In this document: piece after piece, positions 35,660 through 46,849 of the stretch | How the letters are laid out: each line of letters begins with the position of its first letter | Position numbering within the stretch: the stretch's first letter is position 1 | Assembly: GCA_021186555.1 (NCBI GenBank) | Contig: JAJKFL010000003.1 | Location: forward strand, 37,126,908 to 37,190,907 | Source: Reticulitermes speratus | Taxonomy: Eukaryota; Arthropoda; Insecta; Blattodea; Rhinotermitidae | Direction of reading: 5' to 3' | DNA length: 64,000 nucleotides | Position numbers and translations under genes: made by a program | The notes under the pieces: model-generated | Databases searched by the model: none | Told to the model about the DNA's origin: nothing | What the model saw: only the letters and a program-made list of their open reading frames with translations

Positions 35660-36570
35660 AAGCCAAGGCAATTTAAGTACCTATATCACCGCCCCCTTCG
35701 TGGATGTTCGAACAGACTGCGTAACGACTACATAGAACGGTTCTTCTTACCGTAAAATTAAAATTCTATTGTTCGTTACAGTACTACAAAAAGTACTTCT
35801 TAAAAGTAAGAGCACCTTGATGAAATAAGAGAGAATTATAAATAAAATAGAGAACAGTTAAGAAATTACATGAAATTTTGTATATTTTTTGTCCTTGGTG
35901 GGCCAGAACAGCAAGTGTTAGTAAGCGTTACAAAAGAGCTGTACAAAATCACCATATAAAAGCAAGTATTCGATTCTTCCAAAATGTGGCACTTTTCAAA
36001 TACCTTTTAGAAAATTTAAATTACGTTCAGAAGGAAGTTAAGGGCACACTGGATTCTTAGAATTCTTGAAAATATTCGGCTCAGACAGTGTTCTCTTTCC
36101 TTCTATCTTCTCAAGCCTATAGACTAATTTGTATCTATAGTTTTACCTATGTTGCATGAGAATGGGCCTTTTTTTCTTCATTTAAAAGGAAGACCATCGA
36201 TCTATGGATATTTAGACCAAGAGGACGGCAGTTTGGAGAAAATTGCTTCGTAGCTTTCAGGCTTACTTTTTAGGAAATAATATTAAGGTGATCAAATGAA
36301 TTTTAAGTAAAGATAAAACTCGTCACCTTGTCTTTTGATCAAGTGTTGTTGTTTCAAAGAAAGAAATTAGATGTGTAAGTATGACTGGGGAGACAAGGGG
36401 TGCATGGAGGGCATACGGAAGTATGCTTGAGAACCGTTTGGTAGATGGCAACATGGAGGACCGAAGAGGTGGGAGGATATCGGGAGACGAGAAACGTCGC
36501 GAGGCGCCAGGAGAGGTCTGATCTGACGCTGAACCATCATTTTACGTTTCCGGCGCTGAAGCAAAATTAT
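35660..36570. other. Stretch without recognised features
   Basis: A GC-richer patch at 36380-36560 has an open minus-strand frame but no assigned identity. Confidence 0.4.
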
Positions 36571-36574
36571 GGCT

Positions 36575-36740
36575 GCCAAAAATTTAGGTGACTGCGAAAT
36601 GAAAACAGTTTTGACACGATGGTTGATAACACTGACACAGATTTCTGGTTACAGGGTTAAAGAGGCTAGTCCCACGATACCATAAATGCCTCAGTTGTGG
36701 CGGGGACTATGTGGAAATATGGTGGGACGTTAGTAAAATT
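36575..36740 (+). pseudogene. Mariner-type transposase, C-terminal relic
   Basis: The plus strand reads LGDCEMKTVLTRWL, then DFWLQ. After a one-base shift comes GLKRLVPRYHKCLSCGGDYV, followed by EIWWD. This matches the final part of mariner-type transposases, in which the helix ending WL---FY--G is followed by LV-RWDKCL---GDYVE. The catalytic domain is not visible upstream. The DNA aligns with the copy at 14697-14880 (shared ACACGATGG, CGATA--ATAAATGCCT), so both derive from one family. Confidence 0.65.
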
Positions 36741-36744
36741 GTTG

Positions 36745-37920
36745 GCTGTGTTATTACAGTTGAAGATGAAGAACTAAAAATGTATGCGTTGTAACATTAT
36801 GTACTGTCCTATAATAAAGAGAAGCAGGTCGGAACAAGTATGGTACTTCACACTTTTACATCCTATTTGCCTTTAGCGCGATGGTGGTATTGGCAAATTC
36901 TGTCAGTAGTTCTGAGATCTGATATGTCTATTTTCTGAATGTCAGTAGCGGTTCATGTAAAATTTTGATGTACACCTGGTAACTTGTAACTGACAAGCTT
37001 GTAATCCGCCATCAAAATATCACTTTAAGCTTGTTTGGTATGCAATTAATTTCTGCAGGAATTCTACCATGTCCAATAACTTGTTAACTATATGATATAC
37101 GAAAGCAAACAGTGAGATTTCATAGAAATGGAAACAATTCCGTGTTTCGCTTCTGGTTTCGCTGTACTCTCTCTTTACTAACGACCACATCCTCTGTCAA
37201 ACTTGCTAATTAAGCCTTGACATCTGTCACAGTTACGCTTAGCAACATTTCTATATACTCATTGTAGTGCTGATGCGACTGTGGTTTTATCATGCCCATT
37301 ACTATAACCAGTATCTGGAGTTGAATGTACAAGTTATTTAGAGTGACTGTGTGGAGAGATCTAAATGTTCCTGCTTTGTCACGCTTTAATGAGATAGTCC
37401 ATAAAGTCTGTCCCTCCTAACAATGACATGACACGTCATCAGGTTGCGAGTGGAAGGAACGGTTTCCGGATTTAAAGGATAGATACTAATTCATTACGTT
37501 GAATCAGCAGTTGCGGGCAGCCAACAAGTATCGGGCTTGCGACTGTAGTTTGTATGGGGCTAAGAATCCATCACTGTAAAAATGTTGAATACTAATATCA
37601 CAGACTTCTTCCTAAGGAAAGAAAATAACTTGAGGGTGTTTAAGAGTACGTGACTTGGATCTATGGGGAATAAAGTGACACGAGAATGGAGGAATTTGTA
37701 TGACGAGGAGCTTCGTAATGTCTGATCTTTAACAGATACAATTATAAATTTAAAACCAAGGAGTATGAGTTTGGGAGAAATATGTAGAACGTAATAGGTA
37801 GATGAGAAATGCCTGCTAATTTATGGTCGAATACCCTGGGGGAAGATACGGCATATTGGATCAAATATTATTAAATTTGGTAAGCACTGCCACCAATACA
37901 GGGGTCCGTCTTTCCAAGCA
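36745..37920. other. AT-rich stretch, nothing recognised
   Basis: No coding or repeat signal recognised. Confidence 0.45.
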
Positions 37921-37930
37921 TACCACTTGA

Positions 37931-38080
37931 CGTCACGACTGGCAACGTTTAGCTCAACCAACCATGGTCAAGTATGGAGGAGGTTTCGGTGCTCTCCTTT
38001 ACTGGGATGTGTTCACTGAGGAAAACCGTGCACACCCTGAGGTCTTCCGAAAGCACTCTGATCCTGTATTCTTGGCATAA
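37931..38080 (+). pseudogene. Possible Tc1-like transposase fragment
   Basis: A 49-codon frame after a stop reads RHDWQRLAQPTMVKYGGGFG, then ALLYWDVF. Tc1-type transposases carry VKHGGGSVMVWGCF a short distance before the second catalytic Asp, and the spacing and glycines fit. The rest of the frame (FTEENRAHPEVFRKHSD) does not help, and no catalytic residue is seen. It could be chance. Confidence 0.3.
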
Positions 38081-38239
38081 ACTGTACTTGTGTCTCACAC
38101 TACACTGAAGTGATCTTTGAACATATTGGAGATATCGCTGAGTTTTGTTTAGTCAATATTTCTGTAGGTATTAAATGATGTTGTCACCACTTGTTATAGT
38201 TACTGAATACAAACCTCTATCTTCTTTCTTCTTCTTCCT

Positions 38240-38300
38240 TCTATGGGCCCGTCGGCATTAGCTCCGGATGCACTGCAGCCTAGGTTTGTTGTGCTAACCC
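38240..38300 (-). mobile_element. Possible SINE-C 3' end fragment
   Basis: GGGCCCGTCGGCATTAGC and CGGATGCACTGCAGCCT correspond in order to GGGCCCCGTAGCAGATGC and CGGACGCACCGCAGCCT of the SINE-C at 17704. No head with A and B boxes follows on the expected side. Confidence 0.45.
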
Positions 38301-38320
38301 TTAGCCTTTCAATCAGCATC

Positions 38321-38522
38321 GGTTCATTAGCCCTGTTCCTCTACCAAACAGACATAGGTTTTCAATGAAGTCATGCTTATATCCCTTGGTTCAGCAACCA
38401 GCTTCCCAAAGAACTTATAACGTTGTCGAGCCAATGCCTCGCAACAACAAATTCGGCACTGATTCATTAGCCCTGTGCCTCTAACAAAGAGACAGGTCTT
38501 TCAATGAGGCCATGCTTATATA
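38321..38522. repeat. ~64-bp direct repeat, two copies 137 bp apart
   Basis: GATTCATTAGCCCTGTGCC, TCTTTCAATGAGGCC and ATGCTTATAT at 38458-38522 repeat the sequence at 38321-38385 with about 85% identity by eye. Confidence 0.7.
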
Positions 38523-38581
38523 ATAACTCCTTGCTTTTTGAAACTGTGGAGGCGTCTCCCCCCGAGGGGTTCGCATCCACA

Positions 38582-39420
38582 GCCGCTATGTGTTTTAACT
38601 GAATCGAAGGTGGGCTACTCGATTCAGAGTGGGGTCTTCTCACACCCCCACTACCTCTCGCCACCACCTTCTCTTTTAATGAGCTTCTTTCGCTGCGCTC
38701 CCGAGAGTCGCTTGGTCTGCAGTCTAGTCGTAGAGACACCTGCAGCCAATCTGTCCTCATCAGAAGAAACGGCGAAAGTTTCAGAGCCTACAGCCTCCGT
38801 ATCAAATATGCAGCCACAGCCGCTCCTTGATCAGGTTCATCGAAGGCGGAATACTCAAGTAAGAGTGGGGTCTTTTCACAGCCCCACTACTTCCGGCCAC
38901 CGCCTTCTCTTACTTTAATGAGCTGCTTCCGCTGCGCTCCCGAGAGTCGCTTGGTCTGCAGTCTGGTCATAAAGACACCTGCAGCCAATCTGTCCTCATC
39001 AGAAGAAACAGCGAAGTCTCAGAGCCTACAGCCTCAGTATCAAGTCTGCAGCCACAGCCGCTCCTTGATCAAGTTCATCGAAGGTGGAGTACTCGAGTTA
39101 GAGTGGGGTCTTTTCACACCCCCACCACTTTTCGCCACCACCTTCTCTTGAAATGAAGGAGTCTTGTCTGAAGGTTTTTCAACTATCCAGGAACATCCTT
39201 TATTTCTCAGCTTTAATAAGTTTTTTCCGCCGCGCTCCCGAGAGTCGCTTGGTCTGCAGTCTAGTCGTAAAGACACCTGCAGCCAATCTGTCCTCATCAG
39301 AAGAAACAGCGGAAGGCTCAGAGCTTACAGCTTCCACTAAGGAATACTTGTATCAAGTCTACAGCCACAGCCACTCCTTCATCAAGTTCATTAATTACTG
39401 TGTCCATTTTATTCCCACAA
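38582..39420. repeat. ~238-bp tandem repeat, just over 3 copies
   Basis: Units start at 38582, 38819, 39058 and, partially, 39370. They share GAGTGGGGTCTTTTCACA, TGCGCTCCCGAGAGTCGC, TTGGTCTGCAGTCTAGTCG and TCTGTCCTCATCAGAAGAAA. The third copy carries a ~55-bp insertion near 39155-39210 and another of ~17 bp near its end. Both strands stay open through most of each unit (plus: APESRLVCSLVVKTPAANLS; minus: MRTDWLQVSLRLDCRPSDSR), which is unusual but may only reflect composition. I do not recognise either peptide as a known domain. Confidence 0.9.
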
Positions 39421-39479
39421 GTAATGGGGAAATAACAGTCACCACCCGCAGAGCCTCTTACGGGTGGAAGGCATAAATA

Positions 39480-40360
39480 CAACAGGGTGCTGCCTGGTTA
39501 CCCGAGGGGGTTGGATTTTGGAGGGGTATACAAACCTCTTACAGGAATATGTATATATAATTTAAATTGAACATGACCGTAATTTTATATAGATGTGTGA
39601 TAATACCCAGGTAAGAAAGGGTATAATCTAACAAACATTAAAGCTGTTAAAAATGTAATTAATGCAATTAGATTATGTTCAGAATATGGGTACATTACAT
39701 TACTTAATATAAGTCAAGAAAAGATTTTACCTGAAGTAAGTAGACAATATTAACATAGTTGAATGTTCGTGCAAGACCTTACCTTCAAACAGATTCCTTC
39801 CCATCTTTAACGAAATTTATTCTGTATGTTTGCATTCGGTGTACACTTCCTTTAAATTAACTTATAGAGTCCAAGGAATTATTGTCAAACCCCTCAAGGT
39901 GTCTCTTCGGTTCCTTTGCTCTGGAAATCACCAGTAATATAGCAGACCTTTCCATTTTCCTTCCAGGTCAGCGTAAGTTGCGTGGTCGTGGACATGTAAC
40001 GACAACAGGGAGACCTTTACGCTGTAAAATATATTCTCTTTGAGAGAACGTCCGTGTTCTGGGTGTACCACAAGGCAGAATAATGCAACCATCTTTGTAT
40101 TGTGGACCAGACACTGCAAGGGAAATATTTTAAACCTATTGTGTCTCCTCAGACGTGGGTATAATGTATCTTCAGTGTCAGGTTTATATTACATAGGGTT
40201 CGTCTCCTTAAGTCTGCTCCTCTGTATTATTATATTCCCAAAGAGACGACAGAGTCTGACGCAAAAGAAAATTCGAATTTCTGCACAGTAAATCATCACC
40301 TCACTGATGCAGTTGGTTGAATGTTGCAATAGGTCTTCATATATAACGTCGTGTAATTTG
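39480..40360. other. AT-rich stretch, nothing recognised
   Basis: No coding or repeat signal recognised. Confidence 0.45.
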
Positions 40361-40368
40361 GTACATGC

Positions 40369-40400
40369 ATTTCGGAGGAACCTGCCTCCTCTATCTTCAG
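40369..40400 (-). other. Hammerhead-like hairpin
   Basis: On the minus strand an exact CTGAAGA core (40400-40394) is followed by a perfect GGAGG/CCTCC stem and GAAAT (40373-40369), one change from GAAAC. A palindromic ATGCAT follows. No helix I partner was found for the 5' flank. Confidence 0.35.
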
Positions 40401-40409
40401 GGTAATACA

Positions 40410-42480
40410 TGGATGTAGCATACTCATCCATCACGTTGCTACCTATCTACTTAACTACACGGCGACACGTCTCAGGAGACATTAATCTTAATACTTTTTG
40501 TAGTGAGAACCTATTTGTTTTATGTAGTAACTTCAGTACTACTTCCATCCGCCTTACAGTAGATTTCGCACATGCTACTTCACAGTAGATAAACACCAGT
40601 GTCTGTACACGGGAAGCTAAGGGTTCTATAAATTCTAGATAAACGAAGGTGTATGTAAGTTAACAGACATGGAAAACGAGCCTCAAAGATATTTGTGAAT
40701 AGATACTAATTTTTGAACATAATGTAATAATAGTCCTTCCACATAAGTTGGCAGTATATTGACAGAAATGCAGTAGAATTTCAACCGTGAAATAATACGG
40801 CACTGCACTGAACACAGCTGAGCTTGAAACTGTATTATGTTACTGCAAACATATTGCAGTTCAGATGCTCCTGAAAGTGGCAAATTAATGTTTTTTGACA
40901 AACGGGCCGAGAAATTGAGACGTCCTAGAGACCTTTTTTTTAAATTAATTAAGCTTTATTTCCTTTTTCGTTTAGTACATCGAGACTCGTCTTACAGGTA
41001 TCAAGTTGTTGCTTACACCAACTTCATTTGAATTCAGAAATGATACACTCAAGTGACTGTGATGTATACAATACCTAGATAAGTAGCTGTAGTGAAAAGT
41101 AAGTTGTAGCACCCAAAAAAAAAACATCCTAGAGACCTGTCTTAATCTTACTAACATTGCTTAGAGTATCAGTTTTAAAACTGTCGATAACTTGGCCCAA
41201 TTTAGTATAAAGAAGTACATATTGTAAGTATCTTTGCAAAAGATGGTAGACGTGTGGTCTGCATTCCTTCTTCCTGTGCGGTTTATGTTCAGAATGGTAT
41301 GTTGAACATTTATGGGATATGAAATGAAGCGGAGCAGTTTCATTTATACGATCATGAATATAATGTAACGTCTTCTAATCGGAATCTTTTTGTGGTTGTG
41401 GCTGTTAAATTTTCTTTCCGAAACTGTCAAACCAATGACGTTGTCCGTTGACTAAGTTCAGTAGGAATTTCCAATACGTGGCTCTTATTTGACACGTTTC
41501 TTATGATTATTTTAGGAATAGCAGAAAATGGAATTTGCAGATATCGAAGGCTATAAATGTGAAATATTTGTCTCTTACATAATATCAGCTTAATTTTTTA
41601 ATAACGCAGGACAGTAAAAATCATGTCAGATAATCGAACATTTGCAGCATAGAGTGAGAAGGTATTGAATTATGATAAAATCCGATACCGTGTAAAATTT
41701 CATTCAAGCGGAAAATCAACGCCGTAACTTCGAGCTCTGTGGCCCGACCCGTTTCTTTTCATACACTTGGCTTGCGACATGATATATGAGCGCAAGTTTT
41801 CGTAGCGGTTGTGAGCGGTGCATTCTTATAGGACTAGCAGCCATGCACAAATAGAGTTAGTATCTAGCGCTTCGTGTTCTTGTCTCCATAATAAGAAGTT
41901 GATGTGATGAATGACATGGCCGCGCCTTGTATGTGTATTTAGGGCTGTCGCAGTTCGAGATCTGGGTAAAAATGAAGTTTGCAGCGACGCCACCGATCAC
42001 CCAAACCACTGGTGATGGAAACAGAGATAGACGCCAAAACGTTGGGTACTGAATCCATCTTATCACGGCTGATTGAAGAGTGACATAATGTTTCTCGGCG
42101 TTATATATCCCAGTTTAGCATTGACACTCGGAGAGTTCTGTGTCTGTCCTAACGCTATCTAGACGAGAAGAGAGAGAGAGAGAGGAGAAGAGTAAAACAG
42201 GGGGAAAAACCAGCGAGAACTGAGAGGCACTTTGTGTCCGGGGTAGAAGGAAAAACATTACTATATTAGAACTTACCTCCTCTCGCCCTCTCGTCCTTCT
42301 GTTAGCAGTAGCATGAAAAGTAAAACGTTAGAATGGTGGACGGTATTGCCGTAAGATTTGTTTGAAGACTCAAATCAATGTATATTATACGAAGTTAAAC
42401 TAAATCGCTTACACGTTGTCCATAGTTGATTCCCTGCTGAAAAAAGTCGAAAATGTTATTCTACATACGGCCAGGAACTC
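40410..42480. other. AT-rich stretch, nothing recognised
   Basis: A (GA)n patch lies at about 42168-42192. CTGGTGATGGAAACAGAG and GCCAAAACGTTGGG around 42010-42040 faintly recall the hammerhead-like family. No gene signal. Confidence 0.4.
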
Positions 42481-42494
42481 TTAGTTTTCGAAAC

Positions 42495-43112
42495 AAGTGA
42501 CCGTTAAGTGGCACAAGGTATCAAAGCATCAAACCATGCGCTTCTCATAGTTACGTGTACAATAGTTGTACACGACGTTCGCCTGGAAACAAATATGCTT
42601 TCCATGAGCAGTGATATGTGTGTTATGCATCCAATTGACCATCACAGAGTCCCAATTCTCGTGCTATATCGCGTGAGCTTCTATGCGGCTGTTGTTCCAC
42701 AGCTGCAGTTATGGCATGTTCATTGGCTGGTGTCCGTAGATTCCGAGGGCGAACTCCATTCACAATTGCCGTGGTGTTCGTCGAAACACTTAGCATTGGA
42801 TGACGTCAAACAGAAAGTGCGAATTTCCGTTCGTCAGTACCAGCTCGACTATTACAGGCACCGAGGATTAGAATCACGTCGCAGTATTCGTTGTGTGTGT
42901 GTATTCCGTGATTATTCGATGAAGACTGAGCCCTGCTGTCCGCTGTGAGGCTTTGAGTACATTGAACAACGCTCTTTATGGTCGTGACATAACTAAGTGT
43001 ATTACACCCTTTGGCGGTGACATGCGTAGAGAAAAGTAAACGTCTTACGACATGCGTATGTCGTAAAACATTTTCCAAGGACTTACACTATGGAGAGTTT
43101 GTGCGCGAATTT
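42495..43112 (-). pseudogene. DUF4817-type (mariner/Tc1-like) transposase, N-terminal relic
   Basis: The minus strand gives RPRNLRTPANEHAITAAVEQ, then QPHRSSRDIARELGLC and, after a frame break, a degraded segment ending YLFPGERRVQLLY. This is the second DNA-binding helix-turn-helix (R-RT-E----V---V---P--S-R-IARELG) of the transposase whose C-terminal half appears at 27785. No DDE domain is present and the copy ends abruptly near 42495. The 5' part (GAACAACGCTCTTTATGGTC, GGAGAGTTTGTGCGCGAATT) aligns at the DNA level with 28590-28770, so the two loci are copies of one family. Confidence 0.65.
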
Positions 43113-43119
43113 CTTTTCA

Positions 43120-43925
43120 TCATTTTATTTATTTATTTATTGTGACAAGTGCGATATCCCCTAAAGTTTCAAGCGATGAATAACAAATTTTAAGGCCGCG
43201 ACAAATGCTAATAGAAATTAGTAACAAAAATTAACTATTTGACAGTCATGTTAAGCGAAGCTTTACCGGGAGTTCAATAGTTAAATTTTGTCGGTATTAT
43301 TGGCCATTATAAAATAACAAGTTTCTTAAAACTTTGTAATTTTCCGGACAGCACAATGCGTTATATATATGTAATTTTTCGTACAATATTTTTTTTTATT
43401 AGTAGCTACTTTTGTTCTGCTATGGTTGGGGGGTTCATGTTCTTCTGTGGCCGTGATGTTCGTTTATCCATTTACCAACTTATTACGCCTTGGGCTGTGC
43501 TACAACTTTCCCTAATGATATTATCGGATGTTTCTTTGTAATGTATTTATGCAAATATTAGCTACTTTATTTTGTGTCTGGGCCTAAGACTACCAGACCC
43601 ATACTTGTTTAAGTAACCACTAAAGTTTCTGTTTGTATCATGAGCTCCTGTTTACAAATCTATGCAGGCGCCTGAAAGCGTAACTCCATCGTTTCAAAAT
43701 ACGGCCATTGCAAACTTAATTTTTAACATTTTAAGACTGGATTTCTTCAAAATTATACATGAAACTTCAGTTCGAACCTCACAGATAACAAACAGTCTGT
43801 GTCCATTATAAAGACCAGCCGGTAAGCGCTAAGTAAATTAATTCCACAAGGGGAACTGACGCTTGTGCGCTGTGCGCTGCCACTAATCATGCTCATGCAA
43901 CCGTTCCTCGACTCTGAGTTCCATA
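43120..43925. other. AT-rich stretch with short (TTTA)n
   Basis: (TTTA)n at 43124-43142 lies directly against the 5' end of the transposon relic. Nothing else was recognised. Confidence 0.45.
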
Positions 43926-43930
43926 GCTTC

Positions 43931-44068
43931 GATTGCAACATTCCAAAGTTAAACTATTGTTGCATGTCATCACAATCATTAATGGACATTAAAAATTTAG
44001 ATTGCTGCATTCCAACGTTAAATTATTGTTGCATGTAATTCCAATAATTGATAGACTTTAAAAGTTTT
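43931..44068. repeat. 69-bp tandem duplication
   Basis: Two adjacent copies (43931-43999 and 44000-44068) both begin GATTGC and share GCATTCCAA-GTTAAA, ATTGTTGCATGT, CAAT-ATT and GAC-TTAAAA. They have diverged at about one position in five. Confidence 0.8.
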
Positions 44069-44074
44069 CTCTTT

Positions 44075-45455
44075 TAATGGAAGAATTTCTCCAGAGGCCA
44101 TTGCCAATAATTACGCCCATATAAACATTTGTCCACCACGGGTACCGCACTGTCGATTTTTATAAACATGCCTTAAAAACGAATAAATGTCTTCAAAATA
44201 TTGTATAACAGCCTAATTGTAACTGTTCAGATATCAGAGACAACATGCATGCATGCCTGTAGTCATATGTGACGTAATTCACATTGTTGTTGCACTGCCC
44301 CCGTTTTCTCTTAGCTGCGTGTTTCTGATCGACTTGTAATTTGCAAACTTCGTGAGTAGAAATTCTTGTAGCGTGACGTAACACATCATCAGTGATGTGG
44401 CGCAATTTACAGCTCTCAAGATATATGCGATGAAGCTAATTTTCCGGCTGGACTCAACCAGAAATTTTCACTGTTTTTCTTCTACTGTTTTTGACAACTG
44501 AAACTGTCGATATTAGAATTTGAGTTACTATATTTTACAGTACAGTTCCGTATAAATAATGGATTTACTTGGCGAAATTTTGCCTGATTCACTTAAACCC
44601 TTGTCCAATGTTTAATTTAAATTTAAAGTGCCTTGGAGAAGGCAAGTAAGTGTGCCTCTATTTTAATATGGAACATTTCAACCAAACACATATCGAAAAT
44701 TCTGGCTCAAGCGGTGCCGCTTCTGACTTCTATTCAGTAGTGCCTAGTTCAAATCTCAGCCAAACACCGATCGTTCTGACTGAAGCTTATAGTAATTATC
44801 CTCAGTCTATCGAAGTAAATCGTGCGACTATAAGTAAATTGTGGCGAGATCGCTTCTACATTCCCTTCCAATTTATTTTTCACTGTAATCCAGTCATTAG
44901 GCGTTAGATTTTTTCTGTATAGTTTGAGTTATTGACAGCGCTTTTAAATTAATTGAAAATAAGTTAACTAATTAACTAGATAAATGTGTGGGTGTGATAC
45001 GAATCTTGGGCCTTCGGTATAATGGAGGAATGCCATAAGGGCCATATTGTTAGGTATCAGTTCAGCTTGTGCCGATCTAGACATTCCTATCATATCCAGG
45101 AGCTTCCTACAGTGACATCTGTAGCGAATAAGCCCGCAGGGGGAAGAGTCGAATATTTTCTCGGTGTAGTCGAGCCGAGCTGCCTAAAATCACACTGAAG
45201 AATCATTTGGAGAGTTAACATAGCCTCTCACAAATTGGGAATTATACACAAAGCGGGGCAGTTCTGGCGCTGTCGCTCTGTTAGGCCATATTTCTTTAGA
45301 TTTTCAATTCGTGAATGTTACTGTTTGCTGCTTGCTATCTTATAAATACCACGAAACTGACGATTTCAAACAAAATAATGACAAGAAAGTGTCATTGAAA
45401 TGTTAGTTTCTGTACCAGGAATTAACTGATGTGGAATATAATTAAGTAATTAAGA
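44075..45455. other. AT-rich stretch, nothing recognised
   Basis: No coding or repeat signal recognised. Confidence 0.45.
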
Positions 45456-45467
45456 CTACCACGAAGG

Positions 45468-45740
45468 GTTTTTTATTTTCTTTTTCCTATGGCTCGACAG
45501 CCCCTAGGGGGCCTAGGCCTCCTCATTTTTCGAGGTTTCGCGATCACACACTTTAGACGCACCACACTCTGTAGGACTCCTATGGACATGTGACCAGCCC
45601 GTCGCAGAGACCTCTACCTGACAACACACAACACTCACAAGAGACAGACATCCATGCCTCCGGCGGGATTCGAACCCACAATCCCAGCAAGCGAACGGCC
45701 GTAGACCCACGCCTTAGACCGCGCGGCCACTGGTATCGGC
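45468..45740 (-). mobile_element. SINE-A, full length with 10-bp TSD
   Basis: A minus-strand copy with the head at 45740 and T-rich tail (plus-strand view) at 45468. The B box reads as GGATTCGAACCC on the plus strand, and the terminal CCTAGGCCTCCTCATTTTTCG is kept. It is flanked by ACCACGAAGG (45458-45467 and 45741-45750), a perfect duplication. Confidence 0.93.
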
Positions 45741-45754
45741 ACCACGAAGGTTTC

Positions 45755-46650
45755 CGTCGTGGTAAATAAAGGTAAAATTCACACAAAACTATACTTAATC
45801 AAACTAATGATAGGTCAGTACTCACCCGTTTAGTGACGTACTAAAAGCATTCATTGTTAAAGCCTTATACCTCACTGTTATCACCTACAGAAGGAAAATT
45901 ACATGTAGTCCTATAAGACTTATATGCCTCTATTAATAAAAATCTTTGCTGCTTTCTTCATAAAGTACTATATTTAATGAATAAACCATAGTGCTTTTCA
46001 GTGTAAGCCGAACGCTATCACGATTTCTTTAGGTACGCATGGAAGGTGGGTAGACCTATGTTCGGAGCCATTATATTTGTTTACTATAAGGTTTCGGAAA
46101 TGTAAACATACCGCCCATTTTAGCAGAATATTCTGTTATAACGTCACCCAAATGCTTCAGCTCTTCTCGATTTTTTCCAGGGAGTATATATGGACGGACC
46201 GACAGAGAGAATGTAATAGAGGCTCCGAAAGGATGCGAACGCGCCCAGATATCTGTAACCGTGTAAAGGCAACGTAAAAATGTAATCGCGATGGTCATAT
46301 GACAGTTTTGAAATAAAGCCCTTAATTGTGAGTGAATGAATCAGATGATCTGGATTTATCTGAAAAGCAATACGTATAACAGTCGTTTAGAAGCTTGATA
46401 AATTGCTGGAATTGTTAATGTCTTAAGCCAGTACAGAAGCCATATTACAGTTCCATACACATAATGATTTCTGACTGCATTTTTTGTGTGCGAGTTTGAA
46501 AATTGCAGTTGTGTAGTTGTCTGCAACATTAACATAGAACATTGTGATGATACGGCGCCCTCAAATGACAGTATATTCATATCAAATTTCGGCCAGTTGC
46601 TTTACACGCTGAAAGGGACGGACACACAGACAGCAGGAAGATCTCACAAG
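45755..46650. other. AT-rich stretch, nothing recognised
   Basis: GATCTGGATTTATCTG near 46348 weakly recalls the LINE tail motif, but on the opposite strand and without support. Confidence 0.4.
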
Positions 46651-46659
46651 CCTACTTTT

Positions 46660-46840
46660 GCGTATTGCGAAAAAATATTTACGGTTTGATGTTCGATTCC
46701 TGGCAGATAGAAGATATTTTTTTCTTCTCCAAAAGGTCCACATTGCGTAGAGGAGGTCAAACTGGCGGGGCTGAAGCTGTGCACCTCTACTCTCCTATAG
46801 GCTCTCATGATCTGCACAGGGACCTTTACTCGACAATTAT
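46660..46840 (+). mobile_element. Diverged SINE-B-related element
   Basis: GATGTTCGATTCCTGGCAG is a B-box region. AGCTGTGCACCTCTACTC and CTCATGATCTGCACAGGG follow in the order of the SINE-B 3' core (AGCTATACCTCTACTC, TTCATGGCCTGTTCTAGGG). The head with the A box is not recognisable. Confidence 0.5.
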
Positions 46841-46849
46841 ATGCCACAA

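Noticed and set aside
36363..36580. Minus-strand SSHLFGPPCCHLPNG as a SETMAR-like HLFGPLKEALRG motif
   Set aside because: The mariner C-terminus next to it is on the opposite strand and only a few residues match, so it is likely coincidence.
42006..42042. Another hammerhead-like site (CTGGTGATGG ... GCCAAAACG)
   Set aside because: Core A6 is changed, stem II does not pair and GAAAC is CAAAAC. Too degraded to count.
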